Source: Campylobacteraceae bacterium (GTDB lineage Bacteria > Campylobacterota > Campylobacteria > Campylobacterales > Sulfurovaceae). From it: a stretch of 64,000 bases of DNA. The DNA lies in contig JALWLW010000010.1 of assembly GCA_027081065.1 (NCBI GenBank), positions 5,926 to 69,925 of the forward strand, read 5' to 3'. The notes under the pieces are model-generated. The model was not told the DNA's origin. It saw only the letters and a program-made list of their open reading frames with translations, and searched no databases. A program made the position numbers and the translations under genes. Positions 47,760 to 56,896 of the stretch are shown here, piece after piece. The stretch's first letter is position 1; each line of letters begins with the position of its first letter.

Positions 47760-48338
47760 ATGGGAATTTTTGATAGTCTCTTTACCTATCTTGAAAAAAG
47801 CTCTTTCATTACAATTTTTGTATTGGCAATACTTTCTATTTATCTATTTATTGTACTTTGGATATATATTTATAGATATTTTTCGTTAAAAAGTAAGATT
47901 TCAACAGAAGAGTATTCATTAAAAAAACTTTATATGGGACGTTCAAAAACAGTGGAGAAAAACTCGTTACTTCATCCATTTTTAGCCAAAGTTCTCATTC
48001 CTAATAAAGCCATATTTTCTGTGGCAAAAAATCAAGCTATTAAGTCTGCTACAGGTGGTTTAACAGCTTTGTCTATTATTGCGTCTACTTCACCATTTAT
48101 TGGTCTATTTGGTACAGTTGTAGCTATTTTGGAAACATTTTCTACGCTTGGAACACAAAGTGGAACTTCTATAGCCATTGTTGCTCCTGCTATTTCAGAA
48201 GCATTAGTAGCTACAGCTGCTGGTATTGCTGTAGCTACCTTTGCATACACTTTTCATTTGATTTTAAAAAGAAAAGCTTATGAACTATCTGTTTTACTTG
48301 AGAGTCAATCTGACTTAATTCTTTCTCAAAAGGCTTAG
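47760..48338 (+). CDS. exbB: ExbB/TolQ/MotA-family proton-channel protein
   Basis: 192 aa with three membrane helices: about 16-38, 95-117 and 135-160. The MotA/ExbB signature is present in the second and third (TSPFIGLFGTVVAILETF and APAISEALVATAAGIAVATF). Uses proton flow to power a TonB or Tol system. AAAGG lies 5-6 nt upstream of ATG. Directly followed by exbD. No tonB or tolA lies beside it, so ExbB (TonB energisation) and TolQ cannot be separated by context alone. Confidence 0.82.
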   Translation: MGIFDSLFTYLEKSSFITIFVLAILSIYLFIVLWIYIYRYFSLKSKISTEEYSLKKLYMGRSKTVEKNSLLHPFLAKVLIPNKAIFSVAKNQAIKSATGGLTALSIIASTSPFIGLFGTVVAILETFSTLGTQSGTSIAIVAPAISEALVATAAGIAVATFAYTFHLILKRKAYELSVLLESQSDLILSQKA

Positions 48339-48340
48339 TT

Positions 48341-48727
48341 ATGTATGAATGGGATGAAGCACCCGATTTAAACATTACACCTTTGATTGATGTAATGTTG
48401 GTTTTGATGGCTATTTTTATGATTACCATTCCTGTTATGCATTATGAAGAGAAGATTAATCTTCCTGATGGTTCACAAAAAGCTGCTGTTTCAGATTCTA
48501 AAGCATTGACCATTAGGATTACTAAAGATTTAACAGTTCATTATAAAAATGATCAGTTTACACTCGAATCATTTCCTGATGCTTTTAGATTAAAAACGAG
48601 TGATATTAAAAAAGAGCAAGTAGTATTTATTAATGCTGATAAAGAGATAGCTTATGAGCATGTGGTTTATTTGTTAAAAGTTGTAAAGCAGAGCGACTTT
48701 AAGAAAGTCTCTTTATTGACACAATAA
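48341..48727 (+). CDS. exbD: ExbD/TolR-family protein
   Basis: 128 aa. Short cytoplasmic N-terminus, one membrane helix (about 14-32) with the essential Asp in NITPLIDVMLVLMAIFMIT, and a periplasmic domain (about 40-128). Partner of the ExbB-like protein 2 nt upstream. Ends in a hairpin shared with the convergent trpB gene. Confidence 0.85.
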   Translation: MYEWDEAPDLNITPLIDVMLVLMAIFMITIPVMHYEEKINLPDGSQKAAVSDSKALTIRITKDLTVHYKNDQFTLESFPDAFRLKTSDIKKEQVVFINADKEIAYEHVVYLLKVVKQSDFKKVSLLTQ

Positions 48728-48754
48728 GTGAAGTTAAAAACTTTACTTCTTTAT
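48726..48754. terminator. Bidirectional hairpin between exbD and trpB
   Basis: AAGTGAAGTT (48726-48735) pairs with AACTTTACTT (48739-48748) with one wobble; CTTTAT follows. It overlaps both stop regions of the convergent genes. T-tract is modest. Confidence 0.55.
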
Positions 48755-50007
48755 CTAAACTCTTCTTTTAGAATATCTTGTGCTTGTATCATGTCTTTAT
48801 CTCCACGTCCAGAGAGATTGACTAAAATGGTTTTTCCTTCAATCTCCTCTTTGTTCATCTTTTTTAAATAGGCAATAGCATGAGAAGATTCAAAAGCAGG
48901 AATGATTCCCTCAGCTTGTGAAAGCCAAATAAAAGCTTCCATCGCTTCATCATCGGTAATATGATTGTAGCTTACAATATTGTTGTCTTTAAAATAAGCA
49001 TGTTCTGGACCAATCCCAGGGTAGTCTAGTCCTGCTGAAATGGAGTGTGCCTCTTGAATCTGTCCATCTTCATCTTGGAGTAGGTAGCTAAGTTGTCCAT
49101 GTAGTACCCCTGGGCTTCCTTTTTCTAAAGAACAACCATGCTTAGAGTCTAGTCCTAAACCACCTGCTTCAATGCCAATACACTCTACAGATTCATCTTC
49201 TATAAAATGGTTAAAAATTCCAAGAGCATTAGAGCCACCACCAATACAAGCAATAACTTTGTCAGGTAGACAACCTTCAACAATATTAAGTTGTTGTTTG
49301 GCTTCCCAACCGATAATTGACTGAATATCACGTATCATCATAGGATAGGGGTGAGGACCAGCTACTGTTCCTATAATGTAATAGGTGTCACGAGCATTGG
49401 TTACCCAATGGCGAATGGCATCGTTCATGGCATCTTTTAAACTTTGACTTCCTGATTCAACGGCATGAACTTTTGCACCAAGAAGTTTCATACGAAAGAC
49501 ATTAAGCTCTTGACGCTTTACATCTTTTGCTCCCATAAAAACTTCACATTCCAGTCCAAAAAGAGCAGCTACTGTAGCCGTTGCTACTCCATGTTGTCCA
49601 GCGCCCGTTTCAGCGATGACCTTTTTTTTGCCTAAACGCTTAGCTAAAACAGCTTGAGCGACACAATGGTTGATTTTATGAGCTCCTGTGTGATTTAGGT
49701 CTTCACGTTTGAGGTAAATTTTAGCATTTAATTCTTTGGAAATATTTTCAGCAAAGTAGAGTGAAGAGGGGCGACCTACATAGTTTTTGTAGTAGTAGTC
49801 AACCTCTTTCCAAAACTCTTCATCAAATCTTACTGCTTCATAGTCAAGACGTAACTTTTCAAGTGCTGGCATGAGTGTTTCAGGAACAAAACGTCCACCA
49901 AATCGGTGTTTATCATCTTTTGCTCCAAAATGACCATTAATGTCAGGGTCATGAGGGCTAGGGTATGGAATATATATCTTTTCATATAAAGATTGAGTAT
50001 TTGGCAT
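48751..50007 (-). CDS. trpB: Tryptophan synthase beta chain
   Basis: 418 aa. PLP-dependent conversion of indole plus serine to tryptophan. The Schiff-base Lys is in [50 protein letters not shown] and GRGDKDM are intact. The sequence is of the regular TrpB1 type ([10 protein letters not shown]). Other trp genes are not adjacent. It is preceded by a 360-bp gene-free stretch with two TATAAT-like boxes on this strand near the ATG. Confidence 0.96.
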   Translation of the reverse strand: MPNTQSLYEKIYIPYPSPHDPDINGHFGAKDDKHRFGGRFVPETLMPALEKLRLDYEAVRFDEEFWKEVDYYYKNYVGRPSSLYFAENISKELNAKIYLKREDLNHTGAHKINHCVAQAVLAKRLGKKKVIAETGAGQHGVATATVAALFGLECEVFMGAKDVKRQELNVFRMKLLGAKVHAVESGSQSLKDAMNDAIRHWVTNARDTYYIIGTVAGPHPYPMMIRDIQSIIGWEAKQQLNIVEGCLPDKVIACIGGGSNALGIFNHFIEDESVECIGIEAGGLGLDSKHGCSLEKGSPGVLHGQLSYLLQDEDGQIQEAHSISAGLDYPGIGPEHAYFKDNNIVSYNHITDDEAMEAFIWLSQAEGIIPAFESSHAIAYLKKMNKEEIEGKTILVNLSGRGDKDMIQAQDILKEEFR

Positions 50008-50367
50008 TTTTTCTCTTCGTGTTATAATGGTTTGGATTATAGCTAATGAGAGGTTAAATTTGTGTTATGAATAGTGTTGGATTAAAATATTATAAAGTAA
50101 ATTTATAATAATAAATATTAAAAAAAAATTATTTAACATAGAAATAAATGTTTTTATATGTTTTTTTCTAATTTCATTATGTTTCTTTAAGTTGAACTAT
50201 ATTATAATTTCTTACGACGACATATAGGTGATGCTTTAGCTCTCCCCTATTTCCTGAATTAGTATTATGTCCTTTTAGGAGGATGTTTTCTAAAACTGTC
50301 TAGAGTGTCACTATTATAAATTATACATTTTTAATATGTCGTTGTACCAAAAGATTACGAAGAGTTA
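50008..50367. other. Gene-free interval with paired inverted repeats
   Basis: 360 bp between trpB and the short asparaginase, both read leftward. The half near trpB is AT-rich. From 50219 to 50300 is a GC-richer island with nested complementarities: GACATA (50219-50224)/TATGTC (50266-50271) enclosing TAGG/CCTA (50225-50249), then TCC/GGA around TTTTA (50270-50280) and TTTTAG/CTAAAA (50274-50295). A TATAAT (50202-50207 on the plus strand) precedes it. A small RNA or trpB leader is possible; no known riboswitch or RNA family recognised. Confidence 0.35.
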
Positions 50368-50862
50368 CTATTTTGATTTTTCAAAATATCCTTTTTCTTT
50401 GTTTTTAATGACTCTTCTGTAATCTTTAATGACTCCATTCATTGCAATAAACACTCCTTTTTTTTCTAAAGCATTTAAGTAACCATAGGCTGAACATAGA
50501 TTAGATGTCGATTCTATGGGGTTTATAGCGTATGGAATCATTGCTCCTGTTAAGATTATTTTTTTATTTATTTTTGCTTTAGCGATATGCTCTGCTGTGA
50601 TGTCCATTGTATCTGTACCATGTACAATAATAATATTTTTCTCTTTTGCTTCTTGAATGGTTTGTCTAATAGTAGCTCTATCTGCATCTGTGAGATTGAG
50701 GCTGTCTTTACCGATAATATTGAGAATTTTGAATTTTGTTAACCAAGATTTTGCAATGGATTTAAGTGCTTCTCCGTGGTGGTCAATATCTAAAGTACCG
50801 GTTAATGGATTATAAACTTTATTAAAAGTACCACCTGTATTAATAATTAATATTTTTTTCAT
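50368..50862 (-). CDS. Short asparaginase-domain protein
   Basis: 164 aa from ATG 50862 (GAGA upstream; the more distal ATG at 50874 has no ribosome site). Only the N-terminal asparaginase-like domain is present: NTGGTFNK (first catalytic Thr motif) and VHGTDTMDITAE (second), then TGAMIPYAINPIES. The C-terminal domain of the usual ~330-residue enzymes is missing. Similar short forms occur in Campylobacterota, so it is not necessarily broken, but activity as an amidohydrolase is uncertain. Confidence 0.72.
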   Translation of the reverse strand: MKKILIINTGGTFNKVYNPLTGTLDIDHHGEALKSIAKSWLTKFKILNIIGKDSLNLTDADRATIRQTIQEAKEKNIIIVHGTDTMDITAEHIAKAKINKKIILTGAMIPYAINPIESTSNLCSAYGYLNALEKKGVFIAMNGVIKDYRRVIKNKEKGYFEKSK

Positions 50863-50963
50863 AGTATTTCTCATTTTTTTGGATTTGTTTTGGATTTTTC
50901 TTTAACTTATATTCTATCTCAATCGTGATAAAATACGCGATTATATAAATATTGGAGAATGAG

Positions 50964-51788
50964 ATGATAATGAAAGGCAAAAAAGGAATTATCCTTGGAA
51001 TTGCAAATAAGAAATCGATTGCTTATGGAATCGCCCAAGCATGTAAAGAGCAGGGTGCAGAAGTAGCGATTACTTTTTTAAATGAGCGTTTTGAAAAAAA
51101 ATTAGCCCCGATTGCAGAAGACTTAGATTGTAGTGATAAATTTTACCCTTGTGATGTTTCAAAACCAGAGGAAATTAAAGCACTTAAAGAGAGCATCGAA
51201 AAAGATATGGGTCAGATTGATTTCATTGTCCACTCAATTGCTTTTGCTCCTAAAGAGGGTCTAACAGGGCGTTTTTATGACATTTCTAAAGAAGCTTTTG
51301 ATGTGGCTATGGATATTTCAGTTTATTCTCTCATTGAGATTGTTCGTGAATTAAAGCCAGTACTCTCTGATAACTCATCGGTGTTAACACTCTCTTATTA
51401 TGGTGGGGTTAAATATATTCCAAACTATAACTTAATGGGGGTAGCGAAAGCAGCTCTAGAGATGACCACAAAATATTTAGCAGAAGATTTAGGACGCGAT
51501 GGGATTCGTGTGAATGCCATTTCAGCAGGACCTATCAAAACTCTAGCAGCAGCTGGAATTGGTGAGTTTGGCTTTATGCTTAAATGGAATGCAGCCCATG
51601 CACCACTTAAAAAGAATGTAACCATTAAAGATGTGGGAAATTCAGGTATGTATCTACTCTCAGACCTTAGTGCTAGTGTTACAGGTGAAGTACATTATGT
51701 CGATGCAGGTTTTAACATTATGGGGATGCCAGCAGTCTCTTTTAATGAAGAGGGTCGTCAAACCATTGCTTGGAATGGCGAAAAATAG
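50964..51788 (+). CDS. fabI: Enoyl-[acyl-carrier-protein] reductase (NADH)
   Basis: 274 aa from ATG 50964 (GGAG 6 nt upstream); an in-frame TTG at 50952 overlaps that site and is unlikely. FabI-type short-chain dehydrogenase: KKGIILGIANKKSIAYGIA, FIVHSIAFAPK, catalytic Tyr/Lys in LSYYGGVKYIPNYNLMGVAK, GIRVNAISAGPIKTLAAAGI. Performs the last reduction in fatty-acid elongation; target of triclosan-like compounds. Overlaps rlmB by one base. Confidence 0.96.
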   Translation: MIMKGKKGIILGIANKKSIAYGIAQACKEQGAEVAITFLNERFEKKLAPIAEDLDCSDKFYPCDVSKPEEIKALKESIEKDMGQIDFIVHSIAFAPKEGLTGRFYDISKEAFDVAMDISVYSLIEIVRELKPVLSDNSSVLTLSYYGGVKYIPNYNLMGVAKAALEMTTKYLAEDLGRDGIRVNAISAGPIKTLAAAGIGEFGFMLKWNAAHAPLKKNVTIKDVGNSGMYLLSDLSASVTGEVHYVDAGFNIMGMPAVSFNEEGRQTIAWNGEK

Positions 51789-52558
51789 TGTCTGAACATA
51801 CCCAAAGTGATTCAGTAGCGTATTTAGCTAAAAAAGCTTTTTTTAACAAGATTATTACCATTTATGGACGTAATGCTGTTTTAGAAGCTTTAGAAGATAA
51901 AACAATTACGATTCATAAATTACATTGTTCAAATTCCAATAAACCTGTAGCCCAATTAGATAAAATGGTGAGCCTTGCAAAAGCTAGAACTATTGAAATT
52001 GCTTATCATGATAAAAAAGCACTTTCACGTATTTCTAAAAATGCAAAACAAGATCAAGGTGTTGCTTTGGACATTGTGTTAGAAAAGGCAATGAGTGACG
52101 ATGAATTTTTAGCAAACAATAAAAGCTTTAAAGTATTAGCATTAGATGGTATACATAATCCACAAAATTTAGGGATGATTATTCGTTCAGCTGCAGCTGG
52201 AAATATTGATGCAATACTTTTACCTACAAAAAATTCAGCTCAAATTTCTCCTTTAGTCATTAAGGCATCAGTTGGAACTATTTTTAAATTACCTATTATT
52301 AAAACAAAAAATTTAGCTCAATCTTTAGAACTTTTTAAAGAACAAAACTCAAAAATCTATACACTTTCTTCGTATGCTACAGCCTCTTATAAAGAAGAAA
52401 AATATGGCAATAAAACAGTTTTTGTTTTAGGAAATGAGAGTGATGGTGTTAGTAAAGAGATTGAAAAATTAAGTACAAGAAGTATTTTAATTCCTATGAA
52501 TCGAGGTGTTGAGTCTTTAAATGTGGCTGTTACAGCTTCTCTTTTGGCATTTTTATAA
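51788..52558 (+). CDS. rlmB: 23S rRNA (guanosine-2'-O-)-methyltransferase, TrmH/SpoU family
   Basis: 256 aa from GTG 51788, whose G is the last base of the fabI stop codon; a TTG at 51770 would overlap fabI by 19 bp. SPOUT knot motifs: NLGMIIRSAAAGNIDAILLP (motif 1), VFVLGNESDGVSKEI (motif 2), IPMNRGVESLNVAVTASLLA (motif 3), preceded by an N-terminal substrate-binding domain from about 20. RlmB is the likeliest specificity, not proven by sequence. Confidence 0.85.
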   Translation: MSEHTQSDSVAYLAKKAFFNKIITIYGRNAVLEALEDKTITIHKLHCSNSNKPVAQLDKMVSLAKARTIEIAYHDKKALSRISKNAKQDQGVALDIVLEKAMSDDEFLANNKSFKVLALDGIHNPQNLGMIIRSAAAGNIDAILLPTKNSAQISPLVIKASVGTIFKLPIIKTKNLAQSLELFKEQNSKIYTLSSYATASYKEEKYGNKTVFVLGNESDGVSKEIEKLSTRSILIPMNRGVESLNVAVTASLLAFL

Positions 52559-52630
52559 TTTTATTAAATTGTATAAGATTATGAAAAATAAGGCTTTGTA
52601 GATTATGGAAATAGTTTTTATTAGAATTAT

Positions 52631-52676
52631 TTAGTCTTATGGACTAAACTTTAATTAGTTTATAAAGCTAAACTAA
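52631..52676. promoter_or_regulatory. Two perfect palindromes upstream of grpE-dnaK
   Basis: TTAGTC-N5-GACTAA (52631-52647) and TTAGTTTA-N6-TAAACTAA (52655-52676). Both share TTAGT/ACTAA ends, and the second ends 3 nt before the -35. They do not match CIRCE (TTAGCACTC-N9-GAGTGCTAA) beyond the TTAG/CTAA ends. Likely binding sites for a dimeric regulator. Confidence 0.6.
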
Positions 52677-52679
52677 ATC

Positions 52680-52708
52680 TTGACAAGATAGACTCAATGA
52701 TGTATAAT
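52680..52708 (+). promoter_or_regulatory. Consensus sigma-70-type promoter of grpE-dnaK
   Basis: TTGACA (52680-52685), 17-nt spacer, TATAAT (52703-52708): both hexamers perfect. Predicted start about 52715, leader about 58 nt. Unusually strong for this AT-rich genome where most promoters lack a -35. Confidence 0.85.
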
Positions 52709-52772
52709 TCTCCGAATCTTTTAATATCTGTTATTTGAAGATAATAAATTTGAATTAGGAGTAGTATCTATT

Positions 52773-53348
52773 ATGAGTGATAAGAATGAAAATTCTACAG
52801 TAGAAACTGAACTAGAAACTGAACTAGAAAATGAAGTGGAAACATCTGAAACTGAAGAAGTTGTAGATGAAGTAGAAACTGAAGTTGATGAACTTACACA
52901 ACTTAAAGAATTAGTCACTGAGTGGGAAGATAAATACTTAAGAACTCATGCTGACTTTGAAAACTCTAAACGACTTTTAGCTAAAGATAAAGCAGCAGCT
53001 GTGTCATATGCTAATGAGAGTTTTGCTAATGATATGTTAGCCGTTGTAGATTCATTTGAGAGTGCTTTAGCAACAATTGAAGCAACTGAGAGTGAAGAGA
53101 GTTCAGAAGTGTTAGACAAAATTAAAGAGGGTTTAGATTTGACTTACGGTCAACTTACTAAAGTTCTTGAAAAAAATGGTATTAAAGCTGTAGAAGTTGA
53201 GGGTGAGTTTAACCCTGACGTTCATCAAGCTATTATGCAAGTAGAGAGTGAAGATAAAGAGAGTGGTGAAATTGTACAAGTGTTACAAAAAGGTTATACA
53301 ATAAAAGATAGACTTTTACGCCCTGCAATGGTCTCAACTGCAAAATAA
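52773..53348 (+). CDS. grpE: GrpE nucleotide-exchange factor
   Basis: 191 aa. Very acidic, Glu/Thr-repeat N-terminus (residues 5-48: alternating TELE and ETE units), then the long helix and head domain: EDKYLRTHADFENSKRLLAK, DMLAVVDSFESAL, GVEFNP-like EGEFNPDVHQAIM, LLRPAMVSTAK. Promotes ADP release from DnaK. TTAGGAG precedes the ATG (14 nt). Normally hrcA precedes it in related genomes; here the preceding gene is rlmB. Confidence 0.95.
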   Translation: MSDKNENSTVETELETELENEVETSETEEVVDEVETEVDELTQLKELVTEWEDKYLRTHADFENSKRLLAKDKAAAVSYANESFANDMLAVVDSFESALATIEATESEESSEVLDKIKEGLDLTYGQLTKVLEKNGIKAVEVEGEFNPDVHQAIMQVESEDKESGEIVQVLQKGYTIKDRLLRPAMVSTAK

Positions 53349-53363
53349 TTAACAAAATTTTAG

Positions 53364-53385
53364 AAATGCACCTAAAGTGGCATTT
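53364..53385 (+). terminator. Weak intercistronic hairpin between grpE and dnaK
   Basis: AAATGC (53364-53369) pairs with GCATTT (53380-53385), with a further two pairs inside. A few T overlap the stem end. Could partly terminate or serve as an RNA-processing site giving dnaK mRNA a separate 5' end. Confidence 0.35.
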
Positions 53386-53449
53386 TAAAATTTGAAAATA
53401 AATTATAATTACACAAATATTAAAAAAATTAGAAAACGAAGGAATAAAT

Positions 53450-55327
53450 ATGAGTAAAGTATTAGGAATAGATTTAGGAACAACAAACTCGGCAATGTCA
53501 GTGTTTGAAAATGGTGAAGCAAAGATTATAGCAAATAAAGAGGGTAAAAATACAACTCCTTCAATTGTTGCATTTACAGATAAAGGTGAAGTACTTGTTG
53601 GTGAATCTGCAAAAAGACAAGCTGTAACTAATCCAGAAAAAACAATCTACTCTATTAAGAGAATTATGGGGCTTATGTTTAATGAAGACCATGCAACTTC
53701 AGCTAAAGAGAGATTACCTTATAAAATTATTGACAGAAACGGTGCATGTGCGATTGAAGTAGCTGACAAAACTTACACACCTCAAGAGATTTCAGCAAAA
53801 ATTCTTATGAAATTAAAAGAAGATGCAGAGGCTTACCTTGGTGAGACGGTAACTGATGCTGTTATTACAGTACCTGCTTACTTTAACGATGCACAAAGAA
53901 AAGCAACAAAAGAAGCTGGAACAATTGCTGGACTTAATGTTTTAAGAATTATTAATGAGCCAACTTCAGCAGCACTTGCATACGGTCTTGACAAAAAAGA
54001 TTCGGAGCAAATTGTAGTTTACGACCTTGGTGGTGGTACATTTGATGTTACTGTTCTTGAAACTGGTGATAACGTAGTTGAAGTTATGGCAACAGGTGGA
54101 GATGCATTCCTTGGTGGTGATGATTTTGATAACAAAATTATTGATTATGTAGCAGATGAATTTAAATCTGAAACTGGTGTAGACATCAAAGCTGATGTTA
54201 TGGCACTTCAAAGAGTTAAAGATGCAGCTGAAAATGCAAAAAAAGAGCTTTCATCTTCAACAGAGACTGAGATTAACTTACCGTTTATTACAGCTGATGC
54301 ATCTGGACCAAAGCACCTTATTCAGAAAATTACAAGAGCGAAGTTTGAGTCTTTAATTGATGATTTAGTAGCTTCAACAATTAAGACTATTAAATCAGTT
54401 CTTGCAGATGCAGATGTTTCTACTTCAGAGATTAATGAAGTTGTAATGGTTGGTGGTTCTACACGTGTACCATTGGTACAAGAAGAGGTTCAAAAATTCT
54501 TTGGAAAAGAGCTTAATAAATCGGTTAACCCAGATGAGGTTGTTGCACTTGGTGCTGCGATTCAAGGTGGAGTTTTAAAAGGTGATGTTAAAGACGTACT
54601 TCTACTAGATGTTACACCACTTTCATTAGGTATTGAGACTTTAGGTGGAGTTACTACTAAAGTAATTGAAAAAGGTACAACCATTCCTGCTAAAAAGTCA
54701 CAAGTGTTCTCAACAGCTGAAGACAACCAACCAGCAGTAAGTATTAACGTACTTCAAGGTGAAAGAGAGTTTGCTAAAGACAACAAACAATTAGGTATGT
54801 TTGAACTTAGAGACATTCCAGCAGCTCCAAGAGGTGTACCACAAATTGAAGTAACATTTGACATTGATGCCAATGGTATTTTAACCGTTACAGGACAAGA
54901 TAAAGGTACAGGGAAACAACAAGAGATTAAGATTACTGGTTCGTCGGGACTTTCAGATGAAGAGATTGAAAAAATGGTTCGAGATGCTGAAATGAACAAA
55001 AGTGAAGATGAAGCAAGAAAACTGCTTGTTGAAGCTAGAAATCAAGCTGATGCTTTAGTGCACCAAACTAAAAAGTCTTTATCTGATCTTGGTGATAGTT
55101 TTGATACAACAGAAAAAGCATCTATTGAAGCTGCGATTGCTGATGTTGAAGCTGTACTTAAAGAGGACTCTGCAACAAAAGAGCAAATTGAAGAGAAAGT
55201 TAAAGTATTAACTGAAAAGTCTCATAAATTAGCTGAAGCAGTTTACGCTAAAGAGCAAGGTGGTGACAAAGAAAAAGCTGCTAAAAAAGCAGATGACGAT
55301 GACATTATTGATGCTGAAGTAGAGTAA
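53450..55327 (+). CDS. dnaK: Chaperone DnaK (Hsp70)
   Basis: 625 aa, full length. ATPase domain with [46 protein letters not shown] and [11 protein letters not shown]; linker VLLLDVTP; substrate domain (about 390-500) with [19 protein letters not shown]; lid to the C-terminal acidic [17 protein letters not shown] precedes the ATG. Cotranscribed with grpE; dnaJ is not adjacent. Confidence 0.98.
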   Translation: MSKVLGIDLGTTNSAMSVFENGEAKIIANKEGKNTTPSIVAFTDKGEVLVGESAKRQAVTNPEKTIYSIKRIMGLMFNEDHATSAKERLPYKIIDRNGACAIEVADKTYTPQEISAKILMKLKEDAEAYLGETVTDAVITVPAYFNDAQRKATKEAGTIAGLNVLRIINEPTSAALAYGLDKKDSEQIVVYDLGGGTFDVTVLETGDNVVEVMATGGDAFLGGDDFDNKIIDYVADEFKSETGVDIKADVMALQRVKDAAENAKKELSSSTETEINLPFITADASGPKHLIQKITRAKFESLIDDLVASTIKTIKSVLADADVSTSEINEVVMVGGSTRVPLVQEEVQKFFGKELNKSVNPDEVVALGAAIQGGVLKGDVKDVLLLDVTPLSLGIETLGGVTTKVIEKGTTIPAKKSQVFSTAEDNQPAVSINVLQGEREFAKDNKQLGMFELRDIPAAPRGVPQIEVTFDIDANGILTVTGQDKGTGKQQEIKITGSSGLSDEEIEKMVRDAEMNKSEDEARKLLVEARNQADALVHQTKKSLSDLGDSFDTTEKASIEAAIADVEAVLKEDSATKEQIEEKVKVLTEKSHKLAEAVYAKEQGGDKEKAAKKADDDDIIDAEVE

Positions 55328-55349
55328 TCTACTTTAGTTTTTTAAACTT

Positions 55350-55381
55350 TTGAGACAAAGGCTTTTCTTTGTCTCAATTTT
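55350..55381 (+). terminator. Rho-independent terminator of grpE-dnaK
   Basis: Perfect 11-bp stem TTGAGACAAAG (55350-55360) / CTTTGTCTCAA (55367-55377) with a 6-nt loop, then TTTT. Lies 22 nt past the dnaK stop. Confidence 0.9.
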
Positions 55382-55493
55382 GAGCTTGAAGGCTCTACCT
55401 CTTAATCTTCTTGTTAAACAGACAACCCAACCTACTTAACCGAAGTTTACTTTATGTAAAATAGTAAAAATATTTTAACATGAAGAGTATTTG

Positions 55494-56510
55494 ATGTCTA
55501 CAACTTTAATAGAATTTGCTTCTAAAAATCTAAGAGATATGCTTAGAGATGTTTTTGAACATAATGAGAATGCGACAGCATTGGTTATTTATGATTTGGA
55601 TTCTCCATTGTCTATTCTTTTGACGGATGCTTATCGTCAAGCTTTACCATATGGAGTGTTTATTGATTTTAATGAGAAAGGCAAAGAGGAGATACTTGAA
55701 GAGATAGAGAAGTTAGAAGCTGGTGATTTTGTAGCATTGGTTCAGTCTCGTAGCTTTCGGTTATCTGATTTTCGTATACGTATTGAGCTGTTTAAAAAAT
55801 ATATAAAAGTAGCAGAGCATCCACATTTAGCTAGAATGAGTGAAGAGAATGAAATACAAAATTATGTGAATGCCTTAGCTTATGATAAAGCATATTATCA
55901 TCATATGGGGCATACCTTAAAAGCTATGATAGAAAAATCTTTAGGGGCTGTTATTTATTGTGGAGATGAACAACTTATTTACCCAAGTAGCTTTGAAGAT
56001 GCAAAACTAAACATTGGTGATTATCGAGCCATGAAAAACATAGGTGGTCAGTTTCCTATTGGTGAAGTATTTACAGAGTTGAAAGTATTAACCGATTTAA
56101 ATGGTAGAACAAATATTAAGGCATTTGGTGATATTAACTACAGAGTAAATATACCTACTGAACCCATTACCATAGTTATTGAAAATGGGAAACTTGTTAG
56201 AGTTGAAAATAGTACAGAAGATTTTGAAGCAGTTTTGAATCTTATACGAGAAGAAGAAGGTACAATTTGGGTACGAGAATTGGGGCTTGGGCTTAACCGT
56301 GCGTTAAGTACCAAAAATTTTGTTTCCGACATGGGAACATTTGAGCGTATGTGTGGTTTGCACCTTTCTTTGGGTGCAAAACATGGTATTTATGCCAAAG
56401 AGGGCATGAAAAGAAACTCTGGAAAGTTTCATATTGATGTAATGCTAGATACTACGGCTTTTAGAATAGATCAGAAGCTCATCTTTGACGGTAAGCAATG
56501 GTTGATATGA
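55494..56510 (+). CDS. M29-like (AmpS-type) metallopeptidase-fold protein
   Basis: 338 aa from ATG 55494 (GAAGAG 5-6 nt upstream; a TTG at 55491 is the alternative). Not a standard annotation target, but the M29 metal-site pattern is visible: GGQFPIGEVFTE, VRELGLGLNRALS with conserved Glu/Asn, MCGLHLSLGAKHGIYAK and FHIDVMLDTT. These correspond to the Glu-His-Asp cluster of thermophilic aminopeptidases. Conserved proteins of this type exist in Campylobacterota. Activity unknown; catalytic assignment is by eye. Monocistronic after the dnaK terminator. Confidence 0.6.
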   Translation: MSTTLIEFASKNLRDMLRDVFEHNENATALVIYDLDSPLSILLTDAYRQALPYGVFIDFNEKGKEEILEEIEKLEAGDFVALVQSRSFRLSDFRIRIELFKKYIKVAEHPHLARMSEENEIQNYVNALAYDKAYYHHMGHTLKAMIEKSLGAVIYCGDEQLIYPSSFEDAKLNIGDYRAMKNIGGQFPIGEVFTELKVLTDLNGRTNIKAFGDINYRVNIPTEPITIVIENGKLVRVENSTEDFEAVLNLIREEEGTIWVRELGLGLNRALSTKNFVSDMGTFERMCGLHLSLGAKHGIYAKEGMKRNSGKFHIDVMLDTTAFRIDQKLIFDGKQWLI

Positions 56511-56585
56511 CTCTATATTTTTGTGAATTAAATTTTATTTAACTATAATGGCTTCAAAAGAAATATTTTAACACTAGGAAAAAAA

Positions 56586-56894
56586 ATGTATGGATTACCA
56601 CTTAGAAAAGGCTTCTCTATGAAAGTTAAGGGGGTTATTCTTAATCGTCCAGATATGCATAATATTGCAGAGGAATTAGGTGTTACTGAAAATGATGTAT
56701 TTATGAAAGATGGTAGATTAACAGTTTACAATACTTCTAAGACCTGCCAAGAGATAATTGATGACAATGCTTTAGCTGTTTTTGTTGCCATGGCAATAGA
56801 AATATCACCTGATGATATTTCAGACATACAAGCAGTTGAAGAAGAGCCTATGCAAATGGACTTTGATTTAAGTGATTTTGAGGATGATGATTAA
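56586..56894 (+). CDS. Small acidic protein of unknown function
   Basis: 102 aa. N-terminus MYGLPLRKGFSMKVKGVI, then a helical middle containing one Cys, and an Asp/Glu-rich tail (FDLSDFEDDD). No domain recognised. AGGA lies 8-9 nt upstream of the ATG. The next gene starts 2 nt after its stop, so the pair is one operon and probably works together. Confidence 0.65.
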   Translation: MYGLPLRKGFSMKVKGVILNRPDMHNIAEELGVTENDVFMKDGRLTVYNTSKTCQEIIDDNALAVFVAMAIEISPDDISDIQAVEEEPMQMDFDLSDFEDDD

Positions 56895-56896
56895 TC

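Noticed and set aside
50368..50862. Asparaginase pseudogene
   Set aside because: Both catalytic motifs are intact and the frame is open and ends normally; short forms occur in Campylobacterota.
52631..52676. CIRCE element for HrcA
   Set aside because: Arms differ from TTAGCACTC/GAGTGCTAA beyond the outer TTAG/CTAA and the spacing is 5-6, not 9.
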